Source: a virus. Taken from it: a stretch of DNA of 22,453 nt. The stretch spans positions 2,188 through 24,640 of the IMG/VR virus record IMGVR_UViG_3300001242_000087. One strand, written 5' to 3'. Position numbers and translations under genes: made by a program. Numbering within the stretch: position 1 is the stretch's first letter; the number at the start of each line of letters is the position of its first letter. Shown piece after piece: positions 1 through 7,457 of the stretch. Below the pieces are notes generated by a model. The model did no database searches. It saw only the letters and a list, made by a program, of their open reading frames with translations, and was not told the origin of the DNA.

Positions 1-800
1 TCGTCGGGTAGAATATTAACTAGTGCCAGTTGAGTACCCATGATAATTGGTTTGGCCCCACCATTCCAAGCACCGACTTGTTGGCACAGGCGAACAAGAG
101 AAGCTTGACTATAACCAGCAACTTGCAAACCAGTTGTAGCGGTAGTAGGAAGTGCCGCCATTGCCGCGGCGAATGCATCATAAGCATCCAGGGTAACTTG
201 TGTTTCCATAGCACGAACCATTTTGCTAACAAATACGGCTAGAGATTCATGACCAGAAAGAACACGATATAGAGAAACACCAACAGTTAATTCGCGTGGT
301 TCTGGTACAATAGTAACGTTACCGCGGAATTGTTTGTGCATTTCAGTAGTGCGTTGATTGCGGCCAGCTTTACTCACAACGAAAATATCTTTTGGATCAA
401 CTTCGAAATTGGCAGAATCACCCCAACCAATAGTGCGAACATCGGTATAAATACCAATGCTGTCAATAATGGTTTCAGGAAGAATCATATCAACCATGCT
501 CGAAATAACCGCAAAAGTAGCCCAACCAAGAGTCGGGTGAGTTGCCATCTGAGCAAGTGGGAACTCAGTGAAATTTTGAATACCAGAAACGCGAAGAATT
601 TCACGTTTAAGAGCGGCATTCATAAGTTTCTCTTTATCCTCAAATGTAATCGGCTGACCTTTATCGTCAATAGACGAAAATTCTAGTTTTTCCGCGCCCT
701 CGAATTTAGAGCGATATTGATTGTAATAATCGCGAAATTGTGCGTAAGGGGCAAGATTAGTTTCTCCTGCAAATTGTAAAACACTAGCGGGAATTTTCAT
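1..800 (-). CDS. Major capsid protein, partial (C-terminus beyond window)
   Basis: This frame is open from an ATG at 800 to the left edge, giving about 266 residues with no stop. A strong AGGAGG lies 12 bases upstream. The protein begins MKIPASVLQFAGE. It continues with a capsid-like stretch: an N-terminal helical region, then a domain around VRTIGWGDSANFEVDPKD and a long segment containing GNVTIVPEPRELTVGVSLYRV. This looks like an HK97-fold major capsid protein of the large-phage or SPbeta-like kind. It sits downstream of the protease-scaffold gene and a small head gene, which is the usual head-operon position. Codon use here is less AT-biased than in the neighbours, as expected for a highly expressed gene. 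The family call is inference from pattern and position; the missing C-terminus prevents a length check. Confidence 0.8.
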   Translation of the reverse strand, partial: MKIPASVLQFAGETNLAPYAQFRDYYNQYRSKFEGAEKLEFSSIDDKGQPITFEDKEKLMNAALKREILRVSGIQNFTEFPLAQMATHPTLGWATFAVISSMVDMILPETIIDSIGIYTDVRTIGWGDSANFEVDPKDIFVVSKAGRNQRTTEMHKQFRGNVTIVPEPRELTVGVSLYRVLSGHESLAVFVSKMVRAMETQVTLDAYDAFAAAMAALPTTATTGLQVAGYSQASLVRLCQQVGAWNGGAKPIIMGTQLALVNILPD

Positions 801-867
801 ATTTTAAGAATCCTCCTTAATAAAATAACTATAATTAACAAAAACGTATAATAAATGCGAATACAAA

Positions 868-1459
868 TTAGTTAGCTAGACAAACTAGTTTATATGCGGC
901 TACACGTTGAGAAGCAATAGCTGAACCACTAGCAATAGTAATATATTCAGTTGCAAGATATTTAAATGCTAGAGCATCGGCAGGATGATTCGAATTCCAG
1001 GCCAGTTGCCAAGTACCAGTAGCTAGAGCGGCATAGCCTTCAGCAGTACGCGCACCAGTAAACAGATCAGCAGAAGCAAGAATTAGATCGCCCGGCTGAG
1101 GCTTAAATGCATAGATCAGCAGAAGCAAGAATTAGATCGCCCGGTTGAGGCTTAAATGCATCAATCATATCCCCTGCTTTAGTATAGAAATTGCGAGGAT
1201 CAAGATCAATACCTTTATACGCCGAATTTCCAGCATATAGGGTTACAATTTCTGGACTATAAGCCATCCAAATATTCACCAATGATCCAGTTGCGGCTTG
1301 AGTTACAGAAAAAACTTCACCTTGTCCACTTCCGGTAGAATATGAATCAAGACGAAACACCATTCCGTTTTCAATGTCCGAACCACTAACCGCAGTACGA
1401 TTTAGAGTCTCGACATTGGTTGCCATAATTTTACTAGGGACTAAAACTCCGTATGCCAT
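868..1459 (-). pseudogene. Small head protein split by a 49-bp tandem duplication
   Basis: A frame starts at ATG 1459 (AGGAGG 12 bases upstream) and runs to 1103. A second frame, 868-1128, carries the rest. Both contain the peptide AFKPQPGDLILASADL, because 49 bp at 1064-1112 are repeated at 1113-1161. As 49 is not a multiple of three, the repeat shifts the frame. Removing one copy restores one frame of 543 bases, giving about 180 residues: N-terminal MAYGVLVPSKIM, C-terminal AAYKLVCLAN. The protein is small and beta/Ala/Gly/Thr-rich, and lies between the protease-scaffold and the major capsid protein. A minor head, decoration or capsid-vertex role is inferred. As the window stands, translation gives a 118-residue truncated product. 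Whether this is a true mutation or an assembly error cannot be told from the sequence. Confidence 0.7.
1064..1161. repeat. 49-bp perfect-register tandem duplication
   Basis: Two adjacent copies, 1064-1112 and 1113-1161, begin AGATCAGCAGAAGC and end TTAAATGCAT. They differ at one base (C at 1096, T at 1145). The duplication lies inside the small head gene and shifts its frame. Confidence 0.95.
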
Positions 1460-1530
1460 ATTTTTAAAAACCTCCTATAAATAATAAGTTTACAAATATA
1501 AAATCAAAAGCTAAATTCAAAATACTTACT

Positions 1531-3195
1531 TTACTCACGATGCCAAACAGAATTATATGATTTTTGTTTTTCTGAATTGTTTGGCAAAGCATATCGCTCA
1601 TAATCTGATTTAGTATTTTCTATTGCAAAATCTAAAGCTGTTGCTTTTGCATAATTACGCCAAGCATCAATATCAGCCATAGAAAATTCTTTTGCTTTTT
1701 CCCTTAATTCCTCTAATTTTTCAGTAGAAATTTTGGTTTTCTCTTCAATTTCTTTTAATGTGAAATTTACAGCAAAAGTAAATTGCTCTAATTCTTTTTC
1801 AGCCTTGAATTCTTTTAAAGATTCCAATTCGCTTGCAAATGCAGTTAATTTAAGAGACAAATCTTCTTTTTCTGCTACCAGCAAACGTATTTTCGCAAAC
1901 ATAGTACCCATCATTTTGCCATGCGCATCATCAACAGGCTTAGAACCAGCACGAACTAACTCTTCGTTAGAATCGGTTTCATTTTGAAGCACAGTTAAAA
2001 GAGCAGAAACATCTAAATATTGATCAAGAGACATTTCTTCTTTCTCTTCTTCTTTCTCTTGTTCTTTCTCTTGTCCTTCTTCTTTTTCCTCTTTCTTCTC
2101 TTCTACTTCGCCTTTTTCTTCTGGCTTTTCTTCTGGTTGCGATTCTTGAAATTCTTCTTTTTCTTTTTCTTTTTCTTTTTCTTCAACTACTTCTTGAAAT
2201 TCTTCTTTTTCTTTTTCTTCAGAAGTTTTGTTGTCTACCTTTTGTTCTTCATCTTTCACAGATAATTCCTCCTTTGCAAAATTGTTATCGGCTATAATGC
2301 TATTATTATCAAAATAAGCCATTTCTTGATTATCAATTTCAGTTATTTTTTTCAATAGCTTCATAGACCAAGTACGCCCCGCACTTCCTCCTCTTAATTG
2401 CCAAGCAATCCAGCCATCAGAGGTTTTATCATCTAAATTATCATTTGCGTGACGAGAAAAATATTTTGCAATATTTCGAATTTTTTCAGGATTTGTAATA
2501 TCATTCTTCATCAAATGTGTAGCAACTGCTAAATTTTTCCCCGTTCCTCCACGGCCATGCTGTTTATATAAAGTCAAACCATCTTCAGCATTGCTTTTTA
2601 CAGCATGAGGAATTTTAAAATTTAATTCGCCATATCTTCCAAATTCTAATTTTACAATTTCTTTATACTCTTCCGCAAATTGTAAAACAGTGGCCTTTGC
2701 TAAAGGTACAGCCGGAGTTACAAAAGAACCTAAAATAGTAATTGCTTCAAATTTAAAATCTTTTAACTCTTCGATATCTCCCTTTTTTTCTGTTTCAAAA
2801 ACACTCATTTCTACACTAACGGGTTTATCTCCATCGCGCTTGAAAAAATCTAAAATATTTTTAGAATATTTCTTCCACACATATGCAATAACGGAAAGCA
2901 TAACTCTACCGTCAGGCAATCTAGAATCTTTTATAATTGCAGATTCAGGGATAAACCCACAAGGAACCTCGTCAGGATCATGAGTATAAATATCATCCAA
3001 TCTGCTATCATACTTCCAGACCAAGGGAACATTTTTAATAGTATGGGCATTTTTCATCAAAGATTCTTCACTAACAAATAAATGATGACGATTATCACCA
3101 GATGCAAAAAAATCAATTGATAAAATTGCAAAACTAGAATCTATATTTTCACTAACTAATTGAACATCATTTACATCAAAATGAATCTTATTCAC
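1531..3195 (-). CDS. Capsid maturation protease fused to scaffold
   Basis: This encodes 554 residues from a GTG start with AAGGAGG 11 bases upstream. Residues 1-200 look like a phage prohead protease: a His-containing segment near residues 37-38, a strand region about 56-100, and SVEMSVFE at 127-134, the kind of context that holds the serine in herpes-type or U35-like proteases. Residues about 207-285 form a distinct domain with GRGGTGKN, a KYFSRHAND segment and GWIAWQLRGGSAGRTW. It resembles a small module found in various phage proteins (WGGDAGRAW type). Residues about 310-400 are an extreme Glu/Lys low-complexity linker. The last 150 residues are helical, as in scaffold cores. The position next to the capsid gene fits self-cleaving protease plus scaffold. 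The catalytic triad is not certain, so the protease call is family-level inference. Confidence 0.72.
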   Translation of the reverse strand: MNKIHFDVNDVQLVSENIDSSFAILSIDFFASGDNRHHLFVSEESLMKNAHTIKNVPLVWKYDSRLDDIYTHDPDEVPCGFIPESAIIKDSRLPDGRVMLSVIAYVWKKYSKNILDFFKRDGDKPVSVEMSVFETEKKGDIEELKDFKFEAITILGSFVTPAVPLAKATVLQFAEEYKEIVKLEFGRYGELNFKIPHAVKSNAEDGLTLYKQHGRGGTGKNLAVATHLMKNDITNPEKIRNIAKYFSRHANDNLDDKTSDGWIAWQLRGGSAGRTWSMKLLKKITEIDNQEMAYFDNNSIIADNNFAKEELSVKDEEQKVDNKTSEEKEKEEFQEVVEEKEKEKEKEEFQESQPEEKPEEKGEVEEKKEEKEEGQEKEQEKEEEKEEMSLDQYLDVSALLTVLQNETDSNEELVRAGSKPVDDAHGKMMGTMFAKIRLLVAEKEDLSLKLTAFASELESLKEFKAEKELEQFTFAVNFTLKEIEEKTKISTEKLEELREKAKEFSMADIDAWRNYAKATALDFAIENTKSDYERYALPNNSEKQKSYNSVWHRE

Positions 3196-3207
3196 ACAAA
3201 TATTTTC

Positions 3208-3239
3208 CTCCTTTCTGAGAAAGGAGTGTAGTCTTTCTC
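3208..3239 (-). promoter_or_regulatory. Competing hairpins over the protease-scaffold ribosome binding site
   Basis: In the leftward RNA, CTCCTTTC (3226-3219) can pair perfectly with GAAAGGAG (3215-3208) across a 3-base loop, hiding the Shine-Dalgarno of the GTG start at 3195. An alternative stem pairs GAGAAAG (3239-3233) with CTTTCTC (3223-3217) and would free it. The two stems are mutually exclusive. The upstream gene stops at 3245, so its terminating ribosome could choose between them. Confidence 0.5.
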
Positions 3240-3244
3240 TAAGT

Positions 3245-3448
3245 TTATCGAAATAACTCTAAAAGTTTTATAGAAAAGGGTCTTTCGTCATATGCCTTTT
3301 TAAACTTATCTGTTTTTACAAAATAGTAATTCTTACTTTTATCAATATAAATGACAGGAAAATGATTCATGAAATGTTGGGCGATTCTTTCATTACATTT
3401 ATACCATTCACTTAATTGATCCTGAGTTGGATTCAAAAAAAACCCCAT
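3245..3448 (-). CDS. Small conserved-looking hypothetical protein
   Basis: The product has 67 residues, starting at ATG 3448 with an AAAGGTGA ribosome binding site at good spacing, 23 bases after the preceding stop. It has aromatic and charged residues (EWYKCNERIAQHF, KNYYFVKTDKFKKAYDERPF). No signal peptide, membrane segment or recognised motif is seen. It lies in the head operon between a helical protein and the protease-scaffold. The function is unknown; the gene call rests on the ribosome binding site, gene packing and strand. Confidence 0.65.
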   Translation of the reverse strand: MGFFLNPTQDQLSEWYKCNERIAQHFMNHFPVIYIDKSKNYYFVKTDKFKKAYDERPFSIKLLELFR

Positions 3449-3471
3449 AATAATTCACCTTTTAAGTATCA

Positions 3472-3969
3472 TTATAAAATTATAAAATTTTCAACATCTC
3501 GATCAAACTGCATCCAATCTTTATAATTTTCAGCTTTATCTAATAATAATAAACATTGGGCCGTTACCGGAATTAAATTTCTTGAAAATTCTTGAAGAAA
3601 AGAATAAGTTGTAAAATCGTCTTCGTCTTGGGCTAATACCGCCGCTTCTGCCACTAAATTTTCAAGATCAATCATATATTGAAACATGATATCAAAAAAA
3701 TCTAACGGAGAAGTATAATCTGAATTATCAGCCGGAGTTACACCATAGAAAGTAAGATTATTACGAAAGCCTTGATAAGAACTAATCTTATCTGCTAACG
3801 AAGGATATAAATGAGCCAATTTAGCATGTAAAACATTCTCTGTTTTATTCATAGCAAATTTAACACCTAAAACGCTCATTCCCCTATCAGCAATTCTATT
3901 ACCTTCAAAACATTTTGTTAAAATTTGATCTAAACGGTTATTTAATTGTTGTGGAATTAAAGAATGCAT
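3472..3969 (-). CDS. Helical head-operon protein, possibly ferritin-like bundle
   Basis: The product has 165 residues from ATG 3969. The sequence is almost wholly helical. The first long helix region contains GMSVLGVKFAMNKTENVLHAKLAHLYPSLADKIS in its middle; a short linker with NLTFYGVTPADN follows; then come two more helices (FFDIMFQYMIDLENLVAEAAVLAQDED and FLQEFSRNLIPVTAQCLLLLDK). The order resembles a ferritin-like or Dps-like four-helix bundle, but I cannot confirm metal ligands. It lies between the putative decoration gene and the 67-residue gene in the head cluster, so it may be virion-associated. Its ribosome binding site sits in a hairpin arm. I am sure of the coding region, not of the function. 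Confidence 0.75.
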   Translation of the reverse strand: MHSLIPQQLNNRLDQILTKCFEGNRIADRGMSVLGVKFAMNKTENVLHAKLAHLYPSLADKISSYQGFRNNLTFYGVTPADNSDYTSPLDFFDIMFQYMIDLENLVAEAAVLAQDEDDFTTYSFLQEFSRNLIPVTAQCLLLLDKAENYKDWMQFDRDVENFIIL

Positions 3970-3976
3970 TTATTTA

Positions 3977-4005
3977 TAATCTCCTTTCTTGAAATTAGGA
4001 GATTA
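3977..4005 (-). promoter_or_regulatory. Hairpin sequestering the ribosome binding site of the 165-residue gene
   Basis: A perfect 9-bp stem, TAATCTCCT with AGGAGATTA (3977-3985 and 3997-4005 on the plus strand), has an 11-base loop. In the leftward RNA its 3' arm is the AGGAG that serves the ATG at 3969. The preceding gene stops at 4007-4009, beside the 5' arm, so translational coupling is a natural reading. Confidence 0.5.
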
Positions 4006-4006
4006 A

Positions 4007-4393
4007 TTAAAATGCAAACCAATGAATAGTATCAGTTGTCATTAAAATACCACTTAACATCCCGACAACGGTTATACTTCCGCTAGAGTTAGAAACTTTA
4101 ATTTCAGAAGCACTTGTAGGAACAAGTAAAGACCCTGATCGTAAGATAGTGAGAACTTGTCCATAAGAAGTACCAAGACCAGTGTTGATAATCACAGTAC
4201 TTGCCCCACATTGAGCGGCAGAAACTTGTACACTACCAGCAGTAACTACACTACCAACCTCTAAAGCTGTAACTTGACCCTGCAAAGTAGCAATGTTAGT
4301 TTGAGCAGTTTGAAATGCAGTACCAAGAACGGCGTCCGCAGATGCACGATTCATTTTATTAATTTTTGTAGCAACACTATTTGAAATAGCCAT
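4007..4393 (-). CDS. Putative capsid decoration or head-fibre-like protein
   Basis: The product has 128 residues from ATG 4393, with AGGAGG eight bases upstream. Residues about 5-45 form a short helical or coiled segment (ADAVLGTAFQTAQTNIATLQGQVTALE). The remainder is beta-rich and Gly/Ser/Thr-rich (TVIINTGLGTSYGQVL, SASEIKVSNSSGSITVVG), ending DTIHWFAF. A short coiled stalk followed by a small beta domain is typical of phage trimeric decoration or head-fibre proteins. It follows the portal gene after a 100-base gap holding a large inverted repeat. Its composition resembles the 158-residue protein at 14441-14917. Function is inferred from composition and position only. Confidence 0.7.
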   Translation of the reverse strand: MAISNSVATKINKMNRASADAVLGTAFQTAQTNIATLQGQVTALEVGSVVTAGSVQVSAAQCGASTVIINTGLGTSYGQVLTILRSGSLLVPTSASEIKVSNSSGSITVVGMLSGILMTTDTIHWFAF

Positions 4394-4432
4394 AAAATTT
4401 TCCTCCTAAATTTAACTAAACTATAATAAGAT

Positions 4433-4487
4433 AATCTTTATTTACGAGGCCAATTAAACAATTATTTAATCGTTATAAATAAAGATT
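4433..4487 (-). terminator. Large inverted repeat after the portal gene, possible terminator
   Basis: A perfect 12-bp outer stem (AATCTTTATTTA at 4433-4444, TAAATAAAGATT at 4476-4487) encloses an inner 6-bp stem (ATTAAA 4453-4458, TTTAAT 4465-4470). It starts six bases after the portal stop. Only a weak U-rich tail follows, so it may be a leaky terminator, an RNA processing site or an mRNA stabiliser. Confidence 0.4.
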
Positions 4488-4493
4488 TGTTTT

Positions 4494-6089
4494 TTATTTG
4501 TTTTTTCCACCTCTTTGAATATTTCCCCCTGCCTGTCTTGTTTGCGCTCCTGAATCTTCAAGTTCGCTTTCTGATTTTTGGGGTCTGCCTTTACCTTCTT
4601 GCGCGCTTTGTTGAAACGATGAAATAATTGGAGTAAGTAAATCCACAAATCCCATTGCTTTTGATTCTTCAAGCATACGATACAATTCTTGGGGTTTTAA
4701 GCCTAAACTACTCGATATTAATTGAGGTAATACAATGCCTTGAGTTGCCAATCCCATCGCTTTATCAAATCGCTGTTGACGATCCAAATAATAATCATTG
4801 CCTTGAAATTGTATTGAATATCTAAATTTCGTTCGCTTATTTACCCAATATTCCATAAACAAGGCAAATTGAGGATACAAGGATTGTTCTACAATTTTTG
4901 AATCACTTTGAAAACTAAGTTGAGAATCAACTAGATTAGCCTTCAATTGAGATGAATAAATTAAAGCAGTATCCATACCCGAAGAACTCATTTCAGAACG
5001 AGTCCAATCATCCAGTATTTGGGTTTCACTATTAAATGAAATAGCCTTCATATTTTCTAGGGGCGCACTAGCTACTTTAATTGCAGATGTAAGACTTGCC
5101 TTTATCAATGCTAAAAATTGGCCCAATGTTTTTGGGTCAATGGCAATCATATCTTTTACAGAAGCTTTTGATTCTTTAATTAAAGGAACTTCCCCTAACA
5201 AAATCTTACTAGCCGCCGCCATATTTGCATCTTTCTGCAAAGTAATCATTGTACTATCATGAATTAAATAGCGTAACATGCCAGTAAATAATGGTGTAGC
5301 AACCATCTGAGACGTATCTAATTTAAATGCTGTTGCAACATGAGGGGGTAAATCAACCCAATATGCAAATTGAGAATTTCCGCGTAATTCAGGAGGCAAA
5401 GAAGGTATATATTCTTGTTTTTTATTAAGATTTTTGAATATTTCTCTAAATTTTTCAGCAAAAAACGGATGATAAAGAGCAATGTCAATTCCCGATTGCA
5501 GAAAATAAGAAAAATCAAATGAAACCAAAAGATTATAACTACCCCTAGCTGTTATTTTACAATACCTTAGTGGTAATTCTTGTAAAACAATTTTATCTTT
5601 ATCTTCTCTAAGAGAAACTACACAAACTTCATTTCTCAATAGTTGCTTTACAACATTTCTAAAAAACAATTTATATTCAAATTTATCTAAAAATTCATAA
5701 AGAATTTGTTGATCTTTCTTATACTTAGGAGAAGCATAATCTTTAGAATCAGCATTTGACACAGTATAAAGTAAATCAAACGATAGGTGAGATGCCATAT
5801 AAGATAAAATTCTTTTAAATGGCATATGTACTGCTTCAAAATATTCAATATAAGAACGAATAACTTCTTCACTATCTTTAAGATTAGAAAATGCATTAGA
5901 TACATCTGTTTCTGAAGGAGATAGAGGAGAATAAGAAATTTCCTTTAATCTAGCATTTAATAAATCTGGTGTATAAATACCTGGATAAAAACCCGCTAAA
6001 CTTTGAGCAAAATCTAATACGTTCCAGACTTGCTCTTTCGTTAATAAAATTTCATCTTTTTTTTGTTCAATTTTTTTTGATCTAGCCAT
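4494..6089 (-). CDS. Portal protein
   Basis: The product has 531 residues from ATG 6089, with AAGGAGG only four bases upstream. The N-terminal 100 residues are helical and charged. The middle holds a beta-rich part (IVLQELPLRYCKITARGSYN, with a Tyr/Phe-rich run following). The C-terminal half is helical, with a stem-like part around HDSTMITLQKDANMAAASKILLGE and ASVKDMIAIDPKTLGQFLAL. The tail is Gln/Gly/Lys-rich (GNIQRGGKNK). Its length and position immediately downstream of the large terminase match phage portals, and SPbeta has a portal of similar size (about 500 residues) next to its terminase. The portal forms the dodecameric ring through which DNA is packaged. The identification rests on overall pattern and synteny, not a single diagnostic motif. 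Confidence 0.75.
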   Translation of the reverse strand: MARSKKIEQKKDEILLTKEQVWNVLDFAQSLAGFYPGIYTPDLLNARLKEISYSPLSPSETDVSNAFSNLKDSEEVIRSYIEYFEAVHMPFKRILSYMASHLSFDLLYTVSNADSKDYASPKYKKDQQILYEFLDKFEYKLFFRNVVKQLLRNEVCVVSLREDKDKIVLQELPLRYCKITARGSYNLLVSFDFSYFLQSGIDIALYHPFFAEKFREIFKNLNKKQEYIPSLPPELRGNSQFAYWVDLPPHVATAFKLDTSQMVATPLFTGMLRYLIHDSTMITLQKDANMAAASKILLGEVPLIKESKASVKDMIAIDPKTLGQFLALIKASLTSAIKVASAPLENMKAISFNSETQILDDWTRSEMSSSGMDTALIYSSQLKANLVDSQLSFQSDSKIVEQSLYPQFALFMEYWVNKRTKFRYSIQFQGNDYYLDRQQRFDKAMGLATQGIVLPQLISSSLGLKPQELYRMLEESKAMGFVDLLTPIISSFQQSAQEGKGRPQKSESELEDSGAQTRQAGGNIQRGGKNK

Positions 6090-6158
6090 TAAACCTCCTT
6101 TCCTTCCTGAAGATTCAATGACTTTTCCTCAAGAATAAAATCCATCTTTTATAATTCC

Positions 6159-7457
6159 TTAAAAATTAGTTACTGCCAACATTGCCGCCAAATCATCATT
6201 TTCTTCTTTTTCTTTTAGCAACTCTATATCGAAAACATCTGAGATAATAGAATTAGCATATAAAATAGAACTAAACCTATCTTTATAGCAACCCGGTCTT
6301 TCAACCAGTTTAACTAAACCGCCCACTAATTTCATATCCAGATTAATGCACTCATTAATAAATAAAGATGTATTAACATAAGGGCTAAGAAAAAATGATG
6401 AAGTTGCAGAATCATTACTGTCTTTTCTAAATTCTTTATTGGTTCTAATTAAAAATTCTTCTGCGTCTATTTCAGATTTTAAAAATTTCCATAATTTTTT
6501 CTGTAAAGACGATCTTAATGCAGATGCCATAACGCTATTGCTTTGTTGTGATGCTCGAATAGGATATATTACGGGCATTGCACCGATTCCTAAAGTACGA
6601 TCCATCAATTCTATTCTTAATGTTTCATCAATGTAAGAATCGTTAGCTACTGTCATAGGAGGAAAAATAATTCCTCTTTCGTCACAATTAGTATTTTGAC
6701 TTAGCGTGTCGAAAATTCCGATGCCCGCGTTCTGTAAATCCAGCACCAAAAATGAACTTTCACTGTCGAAAAAAATTTCTTTAATTCTTTTTGTTTGCAA
6801 TAACGTATTGATACCCTTAAAACTTTCTTGATATATTAAATGTCTTTCGTATCCTTTTCCTTTCAAGGGAATAAGTCTTATGACTGAAACAATAGTAAGA
6901 TCGTTCGCTTTTCCAGCCCTTGTAGCAACATCTACACTAACTATTTTAATTTCACCCTCTACTGATTTAAGTTGATAAGGATTATGCCTTGGATCAAACG
7001 TAGATTCTCTTTGAGGATAAAAAGCTAAACTTAATGTTCTAGAAAACATTGACGGTTTGAAAAATGCTTTACTACTACTTCCAGCGGGAATATTTAAGTA
7101 TTCCATCTGAATAGAAACAGCATCCATATCTGCCATTTCATTTTTCAGCATTTCTTTAGTCTTAATATTATGATAAAGACTTATTAAATAATCAAACGCT
7201 AAAAAGTTTGCAGTTTCATCACCTGAAACCATCCTCCGAATACACGTTTTTACATACTGATACCAATATTCTGCAATATACCAAGAAGATGTAATATAAG
7301 AAATAATTCCTTCTTCAATAAGGTCTTTATCTTTAGAATATTCTGGTTTTAAACGATAAGGAGGAGTACGAACTTCCAAAAATGGTTTAATTACCGATTC
7401 CAAAATATCTTTTGCTACCAAGCGAGATTCCTCTACAATAATGTAGTTTGCCCTGTT
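6159..7457 (-). CDS. terL: Terminase large subunit, exon 2 (Walker B and nuclease domain)
   Basis: This 3' exon encodes 432 residues and opens with NRANYIIVEESRL, the Walker B segment of the packaging ATPase with its catalytic glutamate. It goes on through an ATPase-nuclease linker (EYLNIPAG) to an RNase H-like nuclease. Acidic residues are visible in VSVDVATRAGKANDLT, IFFDSESS and YKDRFSSILYAN. Read alone it would start at TTG 7460, which has no ribosome binding site and would lack Walker A. Joined to exon 1 (8617-9138) after intron removal it makes a 606-residue terminase, a normal length. The joined residues SSRG|NRAN are the usual sequence before Walker B. The start of this exon is set by the intron boundary, not by a start codon. 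Confidence 0.88.
   Translation of the reverse strand, partial: NRANYIIVEESRLVAKDILESVIKPFLEVRTPPYRLKPEYSKDKDLIEEGIISYITSSWYIAEYWYQYVKTCIRRMVSGDETANFLAFDYLISLYHNIKTKEMLKNEMADMDAVSIQMEYLNIPAGSSSKAFFKPSMFSRTLSLAFYPQRESTFDPRHNPYQLKSVEGEIKIVSVDVATRAGKANDLTIVSVIRLIPLKGKGYERHLIYQESFKGINTLLQTKRIKEIFFDSESSFLVLDLQNAGIGIFDTLSQNTNCDERGIIFPPMTVANDSYIDETLRIELMDRTLGIGAMPVIYPIRASQQSNSVMASALRSSLQKKLWKFLKSEIDAEEFLIRTNKEFRKDSNDSATSSFFLSPYVNTSLFINECINLDMKLVGGLVKLVERPGCYKDRFSSILYANSIISDVFDIELLKEKEENDDLAAMLAVTNF

Noticed and set aside
330-686. Rightward 118-residue frame at the left end
   Set aside because: It is antisense to the major capsid gene, with no ribosome binding site.
2020-2265. Rightward Phe-rich frame
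   Set aside because: It is the antisense of the Glu/Lys-rich linker of the protease-scaffold gene.
801-6158. A shared late promoter motif in gaps before head genes (e.g. TTATAGTT near 822 and 4420)
   Set aside because: The similarity is short and AT-rich and does not recur in the other gaps, so I cannot tell it from chance.
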